From Streptomyces sp. Je 1-79 (GTDB lineage Bacteria > Actinomycetota > Actinomycetes > Streptomycetales > Streptomycetaceae), in NCBI RefSeq assembly GCF_025195125.1, contig NZ_JAMGSL010000007.1, positions 124,001-188,000 on the forward strand: a stretch of DNA of 64,000 bases, read 5' to 3'. Positions 42,903-51,550 of this stretch are shown here, piece after piece. Below the pieces are notes generated by a model. It made no database searches. It was given only the letters and a program-made list of their open reading frames with translations, and was not told where the DNA came from. Positions within the stretch are counted from its first letter, which is position 1. Every line of letters starts with the position of its first letter. A program made the position numbers and the translations under genes.

Positions 42903-43789
42903 ACCCGCTCCCCTCCTCGGACGATCCGCGCGGCCCACCACAGGCCGGCCACCTCCAGCGCCGAGCCGACGGCCAGACACGCGAGCCCCACCGGCGCGTG
43001 CAGCAGCACGTGGAGCGGGCGTGCTCCCAGCGCCGTACCGAGCGCGAGGCCCACCGCGGGGAGCACCGCGAGGACGGCCACCGTCGCCCAGGCCCCGGCC
43101 AGTTGGGCCCGCAGCCGTTCCCGCTGGTCCCGGTGGTCCCGCAGCGCGGCCTCCAGCCGGTCGAGCCCCGCGGCCAGTCCCGCGCCGCCGTCCACCGCGA
43201 CCTGCCAGCAGGCCGCCAGGCCGGCCAGGCCGTCCGCCCCCTCCCGACGCGCGGCGCTCCGCAGCGCCTGCGCCACATCGCCGCCGAACCGGGCCGCCGC
43301 GACCACCTCCGCCTCCTCCTTCGGCCCGAGCGCCCCCGTCGCCCCGACCGCGAAGAGCAACGCCCGCGCGGGCTGGCGACCGGCTCTCAGCTCGGCCGCG
43401 ACCGCGCCGCACAGGGCCACCACCGCGTCGGACCGCGCCTCCCGCTCCTTGCGGTGCGCCACCGCCCGCAGCCGCCGCCCCGCCAGCGGCACCGCGATCG
43501 CACCCGCCGCCAGCGGCAGCGGGGACTGCCCCAGGACCGCGATCACCGCTGCCACCGGAAGGCACAGCCAGGCGCGGCGCCCCCGCAGGGCGCCCCACCA
43601 CCGCTCGCCGACCGCCCGCCACGAAGGCCGCGCCCTCCCCGGAGCGCCCGGAGGCCCCAGGGCCCCGACGCCCGCGAGGACCACCCGCGCCCGCCGAAGA
43701 CCCCGCTCCCGCTCGGCCCCCCACCAGATCGCGGCCCCGGCACACAGCACCGCAGCGCCCTGGGCCAGCGCCCACTGCTCGATCCTCAC
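42899..43789 (-). CDS. tadB: TadB-like type II secretion F-domain membrane protein
   Basis: 296 aa, GTG start overlapping the tadA stop by 4 bp. N-terminal hydrophobic helix (~8-23), further helices at ~75-105, a T2SSF core LCGAVAAELRAGRQPARAL...ALRSAARREGADGLAGLAACWQ (~126-190), and two C-terminal helices (~235-285). It anchors the pilus assembly machine and contacts the TadA ATPase. Confidence 0.8.
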   Translation of the reverse strand: MRIEQWALAQGAAVLCAGAAIWWGAERERGLRRARVVLAGVGALGPPGAPGRARPSWRAVGERWWGALRGRRAWLCLPVAAVIAVLGQSPLPLAAGAIAVPLAGRRLRAVAHRKEREARSDAVVALCGAVAAELRAGRQPARALLFAVGATGALGPKEEAEVVAAARFGGDVAQALRSAARREGADGLAGLAACWQVAVDGGAGLAAGLDRLEAALRDHRDQRERLRAQLAGAWATVAVLAVLPAVGLALGTALGARPLHVLLHAPVGLACLAVGSALEVAGLWWAARIVRGGERV

Positions 43790-44955
43790 GCCCCGCCCCC
43801 GATCAGCGTCCGCAGCCGCTCCCAGCCCCGCTCCCGCTCGAACCCGGCCGCTCCCCAGCGCAGCGCGGGCACGGTCACCACCAGCCCCTCCCGGTCCCTC
43901 TCCAGGACATGGATCTCGGCGATCCGCCGCCGCCCCGCCCGGTCCCGTGCGAGATGCAGCACGGCCGAGAGCCCGGCCCCCAACTGGCTGTGCAGCGCGG
44001 CCCGGTCGAGTCCGGCCGCCGTACCGAGGGCTTCGAGGCGGGCCGGTACGTCCGCCGCCGTATTGGCATGAACCGTTCCCGAACCTCCTTCATGGCCCGT
44101 GTTGAGGGCGGCGAGGAGATCGACCGCCTCCCCGCCCCGCACCTCTCCGACCACCAGCCGGTCGGGCCGCATCCGCAGCGCCTGCCGGACCAGGTCCCGC
44201 AGGGTCACCAGACCCGCGCCCTCCTGGTTCGCCGGGCGGGCCTCCAGGCGCACGACATGCGGATGGTCGGGCCGCAGCTCGGCCGAGTCCTCGGCGAGGA
44301 CGATCCGCTCCCGCTCGCCGACCAGACCGAGCAGCGTGGAGAGGAGCGTCGTCTTCCCGGAACCCGTCCCGCCGGAGATCAGATACGAGACCCTTGCCTC
44401 GATCAGGGCGCGCAGGATCCGCTCGCCGCCCGGCGGGACGGTGCCCGCCGCGGTCAACTCCTCCACGGAGAAGGCCCGCGGCCGCACGACCCGCAATGAC
44501 AGGCATGTCGATCCGACCGCCACCGGCGGCAGAACGGCGTGCATCCGGGTGCCGTCCGGGAGCCGGGCGTCCACCCAGGGCCGGGCGTCGTCCAGGCGTC
44601 GCCCGGCGACCGCCGCGAGCCGCTGCGCCAGTCGGCGCACGGCGGGCGCGTCCGCGAATCGGACCGCCGTCAGTTCGAGGCCCGCTCCCCGGTCGACCCA
44701 GACCCGGTCGGGGGCCGACACCAGCACGTCGGTGACCGCGGGATCGGCCAGCAGCGGTTCCAGCGGTCCCGTGCCGACCAGCTCGCACCGCAACGCCTCG
44801 GCCGCGCCCAGGACTTCCGTGTCACCCAGCAGCCGCCCCTGAGCCCGCAGCGCCGCCGCGACCCGCGCCGGCGTGGGCTCGGCCCCGCTCTCGGCGAGCC
44901 GTTGCCGCACGGCCTCCAGGAGCGCCGCGCCGCCCGTGGGCGTCTCGGCGCTCAC
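43786..44955 (-). CDS. tadA: TadA/CpaF-type pilus assembly ATPase
   Basis: 389 aa from a GTG at 44955, preceded by GGAGGA and overlapping the cpaE-like stop. Secretion ATPase motifs: DVLVSAPDRVWVDRG (~73), SYLISGGTGSGKTTLLSTLL (Walker A, ~191-210), RIVLAEDSAELRPDHPHVVRLEAR (Asp box, ~216-240), RPDRLVVGEVRGGEAVDLLAALNTGHEG (Walker B/His box, ~265-292). It powers Flp-type pilus assembly or a related secretion process. The open frame upstream in 44,956-45,774 is only the cpaE gene read in another frame. Confidence 0.88.
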   Translation of the reverse strand: MSAETPTGGAALLEAVRQRLAESGAEPTPARVAAALRAQGRLLGDTEVLGAAEALRCELVGTGPLEPLLADPAVTDVLVSAPDRVWVDRGAGLELTAVRFADAPAVRRLAQRLAAVAGRRLDDARPWVDARLPDGTRMHAVLPPVAVGSTCLSLRVVRPRAFSVEELTAAGTVPPGGERILRALIEARVSYLISGGTGSGKTTLLSTLLGLVGERERIVLAEDSAELRPDHPHVVRLEARPANQEGAGLVTLRDLVRQALRMRPDRLVVGEVRGGEAVDLLAALNTGHEGGSGTVHANTAADVPARLEALGTAAGLDRAALHSQLGAGLSAVLHLARDRAGRRRIAEIHVLERDREGLVVTVPALRWGAAGFERERGWERLRTLIGGGA

Positions 44956-46145
44956 GGAGCGTCCTCCGTGACCAGGGCGCGCTCCCAGAACGCCGCGCAG
45001 AACCGTCCGAGCGGTCCGCTCGCCTCGCCGCCGGGCGGCGCTCCGGCGTCGAGCGCCGCCAAGAGGCCGGGATCGTCGGGGAGTTCCCCGGCGAGCGGCA
45101 GACCCAGGGTGTCCGCGACCCACTGATCGTCGAGCCCCGGCGCGTACGGTCCGCGCACCACGGCACGCAGGTCGCGCAGCACCGCGCCCGCGAGCGAGGC
45201 GACCCGGTGGGCCGCGGCGACGGCCCGCAACTCGCCGGGGACGACGAGGAGTCCGAGGTCCAGCTGCGCCAGCGCCTCGTTCACCGCCGCGTCGATCCGG
45301 CGGGGCAGGTCCACCACGACGATCCCGCCCCGCCTGCGCGCAGCGGCGAGCACCGACCGCATGGCTTCGGGCGGCACGACGACCGCGTCTCCGCGGTCCC
45401 AGCTGAGGACCCGCAGCCCGCGCACGGACGGCAGCGACTCCTCCAGGGCGCCGCCGGCGACCCGCCCCTTGGAGGCGACGAAGTCGGGCCAGCGCCGCCC
45501 TTCGGCCCGCTCCCCGCCGAGCAGGACGTCGAGCCCGCCGCCGAGCGGGTCCCCGTCCACGAGCAGGGTGCGCCGCCCGGTCCTGGCGCCGGCCAGCGCG
45601 AGGGCACAGGCCAGGGTCGAGGCCCCGGCGCCGCCGCGTCCGCCGATGACGCCGACGGTCAGCGCCTGCTTTCCCGCGCCTTCGGCCGCGTCGGCGATGC
45701 GGTCGACGAGCCAGCTTTCGGCGTCCGGCAGCCGCAGCACACAGTCGGCGCCGATCTCGACGGCCCGCCGCCACACGTCGGGGTCGCCGAGGGGACCGTC
45801 GCCGAGAGGATCACGGAGGGGGTCGTCGAGCCCGTGGCGGTCCCGGCCGACAAGGATCACCCCCTGCCTGCGCGCCGCCCCACGGCAGCGGGCCGCAGCG
45901 TCCTCGCCGACCAGGACGAGCGGGGCCTCGGCCCAGCTCGCACGGCGCTCCGGCACGGTGTGGTGCACCTCGGGTTCCGCCCCCGCCGCGGCGCACAGCC
46001 GCAGCAGGTCGTCGAGCAGCGCAAGGTCCTCGGTCACGATCAAGGGTCCGGCCCGGCGTCCCGCACCGCCGGTCGGTCCGTCGGCGGCCGGGGAGGAACG
46101 GGTGGACCTCGCGGCCCTGTACGCCCCCGCCGTTCTGAAAGTCAT
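44952..46145 (-). CDS. CpaE-like/Ssd septum-site-type ATPase of the tad cluster
   Basis: 397 aa from the ATG at 46145 with GGCGGG upstream (a GTG at 46157 is the alternative). The N-terminal ~130 residues are a receiver-like/variable domain. The MinD/ParA-like ATPase follows: VIGGRGGAGASTLACALAL (deviant Walker A lacking the final Lys-Thr, ~159-177), TLLVDGDPLGGGLDVLLG (~185-202), GIVVVDLPRRID (~277). Such proteins place pilus machines and, in mycobacteria, affect septation. First gene of the tad operon (46,145 to 40,931). Confidence 0.8.
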   Translation of the reverse strand: MTFRTAGAYRAARSTRSSPAADGPTGGAGRRAGPLIVTEDLALLDDLLRLCAAAGAEPEVHHTVPERRASWAEAPLVLVGEDAAARCRGAARRQGVILVGRDRHGLDDPLRDPLGDGPLGDPDVWRRAVEIGADCVLRLPDAESWLVDRIADAAEGAGKQALTVGVIGGRGGAGASTLACALALAGARTGRRTLLVDGDPLGGGLDVLLGGERAEGRRWPDFVASKGRVAGGALEESLPSVRGLRVLSWDRGDAVVVPPEAMRSVLAAARRRGGIVVVDLPRRIDAAVNEALAQLDLGLLVVPGELRAVAAAHRVASLAGAVLRDLRAVVRGPYAPGLDDQWVADTLGLPLAGELPDDPGLLAALDAGAPPGGEASGPLGRFCAAFWERALVTEDAP

Positions 46146-46318
46146 GGTTCCCGCCACAGCACACGCCCCCTGTCCGTGCGATCCCGCCCGCGCCGGTCGC
46201 GCGGCCGAGATCGGTGATTCCTTCCGTCCGCGGAGTTCGCGGTGGGAATCACCGTGGCGCCATCCCGGAAATCGTGTGGATCTTGCTCAAAAACTGTGGA
46301 TAACTCAGTCGTTGTGAA

Positions 46319-46344
46319 TATCCCCGTCCCCCATACCGGGGATA
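46319..46344. promoter_or_regulatory. Inverted repeat in the intergenic region upstream of the tad cluster
   Basis: TATCCCCG (46319-46326) and CGGGGATA (46337-46344) with a 10-nt spacer, in the AT-richer ~285-bp space between the cpaE-like gene (minus) and the plus-strand small frame at 46431. It is a candidate operator for either direction; no T-tract favours a terminator. Confidence 0.4.
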
Positions 46345-46430
46345 CCCGGAGAGCGCCCCAGCGGCTACGCTGAGTGACGAATCGAGGGCATCACGCCGTC
46401 GCGGCCACACGGCCGACGAGAGGGGGACGA

Positions 46431-46565
46431 ATGAGGATCCGAGGGACGAAAACGCGTCCGGACATGCGACGACCCCCGCCGGGGGGGAGAGCGGGGGTCG
46501 TCTCTCCGGCCGACTCGGGGGGGGAGGAGCCGGACCGGGTTAGCACGGTCGCGAACGATCCGTGA
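46431..46565 (+). CDS. Possible 44-aa leader peptide upstream of HAD gene
   Basis: ATG preceded by GAGAGGGGGACGA, a good ribosome-binding site. The frame is Arg/Pro/Gly-rich with no known domain. It contains a perfect inverted repeat CGACCCCCGC (46470-46479) / GCGGGGGTCG (46491-46500). It ends at 46565, just before the HAD gene. It may be a leader peptide with an attenuator-like hairpin; equally it may be non-coding leader RNA. Confidence 0.3.
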   Translation: MRIRGTKTRPDMRRPPPGGRAGVVSPADSGGEEPDRVSTVANDP

Positions 46566-46624
46566 CTTCCATGGTGTACCCGAGAGCCTTCTCAGGCAAA
46601 CCCACACGCCCGAGCGTACGCCGA

Positions 46625-47491
46625 ATGGCGGGCACCTATGCTCGGCTCGTGGAAAACCACTCGTTGCCGCGCACAGCCGCCTTCTTTGACCTGGACAAGA
46701 CGGTCATTGCGAAGTCGTCGACGCTGACCTTCAGCAAGTCCTTCTACCAAGGCGGACTGATCAACCGCCGCGCCGTCCTGCGGACGGCGTACATCCAGTT
46801 CGTCTTCCTCGTGGGCGGCGCCGACCACGATCAGATGGAGCGGATGCGCGAATACCTTTCCGCGCTCTGCAAAGGATGGAACGTATCGCAGGTCAAGGAG
46901 TTGGTCGCCGAGACCCTGCACGAGCTGATCGACCCGATCATCTACGACGAGGCGGCCTCCCTCATCGAGGAGCACCACGCCGCCGGCCGGGACGTGGTGA
47001 TCGTCTCGACCTCGGGCGCCGAGGTGGTGGAGCCGATCGGCGAGATGCTCGGCGCCGACCGGGTCGTGGCGACCCGGATGGTCGTCGGCGACGACGGCTG
47101 CTTCACCGGGGAGGTGGAGTACTACGCCTACGGGCCCACCAAGGCGGAGGCGATCCGGGAGCTTGCGGAGTCCGAGGGCTACGACCTCTCGCGCTGTTAC
47201 GCGTACAGCGACTCGGCGACCGACGTACCGATGCTGGAGGCCGTCGGCCACCCCTACGCGGTCAATCCCGACCGGGCTCTCCGCCGTGAGGCCACCGCTC
47301 AGGACTGGCCGATCCTGGTCTTCGACAAGCCGGTCCGTCTCAAGCAGCGGCTGCCGGGCTTCCGTATGCCGCCGCGCCCCGCACTCCTGGCCGCGGCAGC
47401 CGTGGGCGCGGCCGCGGCGACCGCCGGTCTGGTCTGGTACGCCAACCGGCGGCGTCACGCCACCCTTGCCGATCGCTTTGCCCGGATTTGA
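46625..47491 (+). CDS. HAD-IB family phosphatase with C-terminal membrane helix
   Basis: 288 aa from the ATG at 46625; GTG 46649 and GTG 46562 are alternatives. The HAD motif I FFDLDKTVIAKSS (~21) holds the nucleophile Asp; VIVSTSGAEVV (~127) and YAYSDSATDVPMLEAVGHP (~197, motif IV) complete the site, so it is a SerB/IB-type phosphohydrolase. A C-terminal helix (~255-275, PALLAAAAVGAAAATAGLVW) would fix it to the membrane. Streptomyces members are linked to morphological differentiation or lipid phosphates in the literature; substrate here is unknown. Confidence 0.85.
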   Translation: MAGTYARLVENHSLPRTAAFFDLDKTVIAKSSTLTFSKSFYQGGLINRRAVLRTAYIQFVFLVGGADHDQMERMREYLSALCKGWNVSQVKELVAETLHELIDPIIYDEAASLIEEHHAAGRDVVIVSTSGAEVVEPIGEMLGADRVVATRMVVGDDGCFTGEVEYYAYGPTKAEAIRELAESEGYDLSRCYAYSDSATDVPMLEAVGHPYAVNPDRALRREATAQDWPILVFDKPVRLKQRLPGFRMPPRPALLAAAAVGAAAATAGLVWYANRRRHATLADRFARI

Positions 47492-47895
47492 GGCGAAAGT
47501 AAAGAACTGGGAGCCAGGACTTTCGCTTCCCATCCGACAGGAGTAGAAAGGAATCAGGCCCGCGAGACCTAGGACATCCGAGAGGATCACCTGTTGAGCA
47601 AGAAGGCCCCACGGACCACGCACAGAAACTGAGCACCCACGCGACGTCGACCCGTCGATTACGGGCCAGCCGCACCAGGCGATGGGCAAAGTTCCCCGCC
47701 TGATGGGCACATATCGAGGACGCTTGGTAACTCGGCAGACGTGCCAGCGGCGGTACCAGGACTGGTACCGCCGCAACCCTTTTCCGGGCCGGTTCGGCCC
47801 GAGCCGCCACGTCGCGCCGATCGAGCCGGCCAGCGGCGATCAGTCGGGAGCGATCAGCTGGCGCCCATCAGCCGGCGCCCATCAGCCAGCAGCGT
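47492..47895. other. 404-bp intergenic region with hairpins
   Basis: No gene supported. It has GCGAAAGT/ACTTTCGC (47493-47526) just after the HAD stop, with a nested CTGG/CCAG, probably the HAD terminator. A perfect 12-bp stem GCGGCGGTACCA / TGGTACCGCCGC (47747-47774) is followed by AACCCTTTT. Near the right end GGCGCCCATCAGCC is repeated twice in tandem (~47860-47887). Confidence 0.6.
47747..47774 (+). terminator. 12-bp hairpin followed by CCCTTTT
   Basis: Perfect stem GCGGCGGTACCA (47747-47758) / TGGTACCGCCGC (47763-47774) with loop GGAC and a short T-run on the plus strand. Likely terminates plus-strand transcription from the HAD gene. Confidence 0.55.
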
Positions 47896-48741
47896 TCAGG
47901 CCGCGCCGCGCTGGAGCGCCTCGCAGACGGCCGTCGACTCCCGTACGCCGAGCTCGACCGCCCGCCCGCAGTGGGCGATCCAGGCGGCCATGCCCTCCGG
48001 GGTCCCCGACAGATAGCCCTCGAAGGCGGCGACGTACGCCGCTCGTCCCTGTTCCGCGTGACCGACCTCGGCCGGGCAGATCGACTTGGGGTCGAGTCCG
48101 CTGCCGATCAGCACGATCCGTTCGGCGGCCCGGGCGATCAGCCCGTTGTACGAGGTGAAGGGGCGCAGCGCGAGCAGCTCCCCGTGCACCACGGCCGCCG
48201 TCACCAGGGCCGGGGCCGCACCGCCCGCGATGATCAGTTCGGAGAGCCCGTCGAGCCGCCCCGCGACCTCCGCCGGGTCCGGCAGCGGCGCCTCGATCAG
48301 CGGCTCGTCGACCGACTCGCCGGCCTGCCGGGGCCTGCCGACCGAGTCGCCCGCCTCGCCCAGCGCCGCGCCGAGGGCCACGTCGCCGACCGCGACGAGG
48401 TGGAGCCGGGCGAGCACCCGCAGGGGCGACTGTCGCCAGATGGAGAGCAGCTGCCCCGCCTCCGCGCCCAGCCGCAGGGCCGCACCCACGGTCCGCGCCT
48501 CGGCGTCGCCACTGAAGTCGGTGCGTCGGCGGACCTCTTCCAGGGCCCAGTCGGCGCCGGACAGCGCGGCCGAGCCGCGCGCTCCGCGCAGGGCGGCCTC
48601 GGAGGTGATCTCGTTGCTGCGGCGCCGCATCACGCGGTGGCCGTAGACCCGGTCGACGGCCTTGCGTACGGAGTCCACCGAGTCGGTGACGCCCGGCAGG
48701 GAGCCGAGGGCGGCCAGGGGGTCAGAGGCGTGCGTACTCAT
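47896..48741 (-). CDS. Fic-fold-like protein with degenerate motif
   Basis: 281 aa from the ATG at 48741; the frame extends to 48798. The helical core has VHGELLALRPFTSYNGLIARAAERIVL (~188-214), which aligns with the Fic motif HPFxxGNGRxxR, but the catalytic His is Arg (LRPF) and GNGR is YNGL. It therefore probably lacks normal AMP-transferase activity. Often annotated as oxidoreductase or Fic-like in Streptomyces. Divergent from the CooC-like gene with ~100 bp between. Function unknown. Confidence 0.65.
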   Translation of the reverse strand: MSTHASDPLAALGSLPGVTDSVDSVRKAVDRVYGHRVMRRRSNEITSEAALRGARGSAALSGADWALEEVRRRTDFSGDAEARTVGAALRLGAEAGQLLSIWRQSPLRVLARLHLVAVGDVALGAALGEAGDSVGRPRQAGESVDEPLIEAPLPDPAEVAGRLDGLSELIIAGGAAPALVTAAVVHGELLALRPFTSYNGLIARAAERIVLIGSGLDPKSICPAEVGHAEQGRAAYVAAFEGYLSGTPEGMAAWIAHCGRAVELGVRESTAVCEALQRGAA

Positions 48742-48843
48742 AAGTAGCGAGGCTACGCGCCCGTGGCGCCCGCCCCACCTTGGAGTGGTCTTCTTCACGG
48801 ACCTTGACCACTCGACGCGATCGGCCCGCTACGCTTCGTGAAC

Positions 48844-49830
48844 ATGAAGATCGCTTTCGTAGGGAAGGGCGGCAGCGGCAAGACCACGCTGTCCTCGCTC
48901 TTCATCCGCCACCTCGCCGCCAATGAGGCCGCCGTCGTCGCGGTGGACGCCGACATCAACCAGCACCTCGGGGCCGCGCTCGGGCTCGACGAGGTCCAAG
49001 CGGCGGCGCTGCCCGCGATGGGCGCGCACCTGCCCCTCATCAAGGACTACCTGCGCGGTTCGAATCCACGGATCGCCTCCGCCGATTCGATGATCAAGAC
49101 GACCCCTCCCGGGGAGGGCTCGCGGCTGCTGCGGGTCCGTGAGGACAACCCGGTCTACGACGCGTGCGCGCGGACCGTGCATCTCGACGACGGCGACGTC
49201 CGGCTGATGGCCACCGGACCGTTCACGGAGTCGGACCTGGGGGTGGCCTGCTACCACTCCAAGGTCGGCGCGGTGGAGCTGTGCCTCAACCACCTGGTCG
49301 ACGGGGTGGACGAGTACGTGGTCGTCGACATGACGGCGGGCTCGGACTCCTTCGCCTCCGGGATGTTCACCCGCTTCGACATGACCTTCCTGGTCGCCGA
49401 GCCGACCCGCAAGGGGGTGTCGGTCTACCGCCAGTACAAGGAGTACGCCCGGGACTTCGGCGTCGCGCTCAGGGTCATCGGCAACAAGGTGCAGGGCCCG
49501 GACGACGTGGAATTCCTGCGCGCCGAGGTGGGCGACGACCTGCTGGTGACGGTGGGCCACTCGGACTGGGTCCGCGGGATGGAGAAGGGCCGCCCGTCCC
49601 GTTTCGAGCTGCTGGAGGTGGACAACCGGATGGCGCTCCAGGCGCTCCAGGACGCGGCGGACGACTCGTACGCGCACCGCGACTGGGAGCGGTACACGCG
49701 CCAGATGGTCCACTTCCACCTCAGGAACGCGGAGAGCTGGGGCAACGCCAAGACCGGGGTCGACCTGGCGGCGCAGGTCGACCCCGGCTTCGTCCTCGAC
49801 GAGGCGCTGGCCGTACCCCAGCCCAGCTGA
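48844..49830 (+). CDS. CooC-like P-loop ATPase
   Basis: 328 aa from the ATG at 48844; a GTG two codons upstream is possible. MinD/CooC family: KIAFVGKGGSGKTTLSSLF (deviant Walker A with signature Lys, ~2-20), AVDADINQHLGAALG (~36-50), EYVVVDMTAGSDSFASGMF (~156-174), TFLVAEPTRKGVSVYRQY (~179-196). CooC-type proteins load metals or control carriers by ATP-driven dimer switching. No dehydrogenase or metal enzyme is adjacent, so the partner is unknown. Neighbour of the Fic-like gene. Confidence 0.8.
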   Translation: MKIAFVGKGGSGKTTLSSLFIRHLAANEAAVVAVDADINQHLGAALGLDEVQAAALPAMGAHLPLIKDYLRGSNPRIASADSMIKTTPPGEGSRLLRVREDNPVYDACARTVHLDDGDVRLMATGPFTESDLGVACYHSKVGAVELCLNHLVDGVDEYVVVDMTAGSDSFASGMFTRFDMTFLVAEPTRKGVSVYRQYKEYARDFGVALRVIGNKVQGPDDVEFLRAEVGDDLLVTVGHSDWVRGMEKGRPSRFELLEVDNRMALQALQDAADDSYAHRDWERYTRQMVHFHLRNAESWGNAKTGVDLAAQVDPGFVLDEALAVPQPS

Positions 49831-49962
49831 CGGCCGGCAGCGACCCCGGCCGGTCCGGGGTCCGGTCGAAGCCTCACCAACGCCGCCGGAGCGTCATCAG
49901 CGACCCCGAAGCCTCACCGTCGGCGGCCGCCTCGCCGTGCTGCAAGGCGGCCTCCGGCGGGG

Positions 49963-51285
49963 TCAGTGCTCTTCGGGTCGCTTCGGCTCCGGCTTGGCCG
50001 AGGTCAGGGACCCGGCCGGCGCAAGGGGCTTGGCCGAGGTCAGGGACTGTGGAGCCAGGAAGGTCGTCCAGCCCCCCTTCGGGGCCTCGCCGACCTTCAG
50101 GGTCCGCATCTTCGCGATCACCGCCGGGTCCTGGGCGTCGAGCCAGTCCGCGAGCTGCCGGAAGGACACGCACTCGACGTCCTTCTGCACGCACACCGTG
50201 GCGATGGTCTCCTCGATGGCGCGCATGTACGTGCCGCCGTTCCAGGACTCGAAGTGGTTGCCGATGATCACCGGTGCCCGGTTGCCGTGGTACGAGCGGT
50301 TGAAGGCCTGCACCAGGCCGTCACGCATCTGGTTGCCCCAGTACTCGTGCATGTTCGGGTCGCCCTGCGTCTTCGTACCCGACTGGTTGACCATGAAGTT
50401 GTAGTCCATGGAGAGCGTCTGGAACGCGCGGCCGGGGACCGGGACCAGATGCATCGACAGGTCCCAGAGCCCCTGGTCCTTCTTCGGCCAGATCTGGTCG
50501 TTGACGCCGCTGGTGTCGTAGCGGAAGCCCAGCTGGGAAGCCGCCTTGACGAAGTTCTCGCGACCCTCGAGACACGGGGTGCGGGCGCCGACCAGCTCCT
50601 TCTCGTAGTCGAACGGGAGCGGCTGCTCGGCGGTCAGGCCGGCGTTCGTCTTCCAGTTCTTCACAAAGGACTTGGCCTGGCGGATCTCGCTCTTCCAGTC
50701 CTCGACCGACCAGTTGCCGACGCCGCTCTCCGGCCCGCAGAAGTGGCCGTTGAAGTGCGTGCCGACCTCGTTGCCCTCCTGCCAGGCGCCGCGCAGCTCC
50801 CGCACGGTGTCGCGGATGCCCTCGGTGTCGTTGAAGCCGATCTCCGAGCTGCCGGCGTTGTGCTGCGGCGGGTCGTAGAGCTTGCGCTTCTCCTCGGGCA
50901 GCAGATAGACGCCGCTGAGGAAGTACGTCATGGTCGCGTCGTACTTCTGGCCCACCTTGCGGAAGTGGGAGAAGAGCTTCTGGCTGTCCTCTCCGGCTCC
51001 GTCCCAGGAGAAGACCACGAACTGCGGGGGCTTCTCCCCCGGCTTCAGCTTCTTCCACACCGGCTGGTGGGGCTGTGCGCCGGTGAAGGCGGTGGAGCCG
51101 TCACCGATCAGGCGCACCGCGTTCTCCGGGGCCGCGGCGGGCTTCTTCTCCCCGGCCGCGCCCTTCGGCCCGGCCGTCTTCGTCGAGTCCGAGCACCCGG
51201 CGAGCCCGGTGGTCAGGGCGACGGCGAGGGCACCGACGGCGAGTGCCCTTCTGCGGACAGTGGTCCTTCTCCCGGCGGCTGACAT
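49963..51285 (-). CDS. Secreted polysaccharide-deacetylase-like lipoprotein
   Basis: 440 aa. Twin-Arg-type or Sec lipoprotein signal (RRRALAVGALAVALTTGLAGC, Cys ~31) then a Lys/Ala/Pro linker. The core resembles NodB/deacetylase folds: VVFSWDGAGED (~89, acidic pair), GNEVGTHFNGHFCGPESG (~172-190, HxxxH metal site) and GNHFESWNGGTYMRAIEE (~344-361). It may remove acetyl groups from cell-wall or surface glycans. The tail has SLTSAKPLAPAGSLTSAKPEPK repeats. Downstream 132 bp hold no gene. Confidence 0.7.
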   Translation of the reverse strand: MSAAGRRTTVRRRALAVGALAVALTTGLAGCSDSTKTAGPKGAAGEKKPAAAPENAVRLIGDGSTAFTGAQPHQPVWKKLKPGEKPPQFVVFSWDGAGEDSQKLFSHFRKVGQKYDATMTYFLSGVYLLPEEKRKLYDPPQHNAGSSEIGFNDTEGIRDTVRELRGAWQEGNEVGTHFNGHFCGPESGVGNWSVEDWKSEIRQAKSFVKNWKTNAGLTAEQPLPFDYEKELVGARTPCLEGRENFVKAASQLGFRYDTSGVNDQIWPKKDQGLWDLSMHLVPVPGRAFQTLSMDYNFMVNQSGTKTQGDPNMHEYWGNQMRDGLVQAFNRSYHGNRAPVIIGNHFESWNGGTYMRAIEETIATVCVQKDVECVSFRQLADWLDAQDPAVIAKMRTLKVGEAPKGGWTTFLAPQSLTSAKPLAPAGSLTSAKPEPKRPEEH

Positions 51286-51550
51286 CCGCCCACCTCTCCT
51301 CGGATTCCGTGCGGCGTGCGAGCGCCGTCAACGTCGCACCACGGACGCCGGAATGATGAAACGACAAGCGGCATGGACGTCAGGTGTCACTCCAATCGGT
51401 GAATCATTGCCCTGTTTGCCCCGAAAATAATGCCGCAGTCTTTACTCTCCATTACGATCCATTTACCGAGCGTTGATGATTGTTCGGCCATCCCGCCACT
51501 GCACGCCGTGACCCAGCCGCGCCTGCGCTGCCCCGGAGGAGACGGGAACC

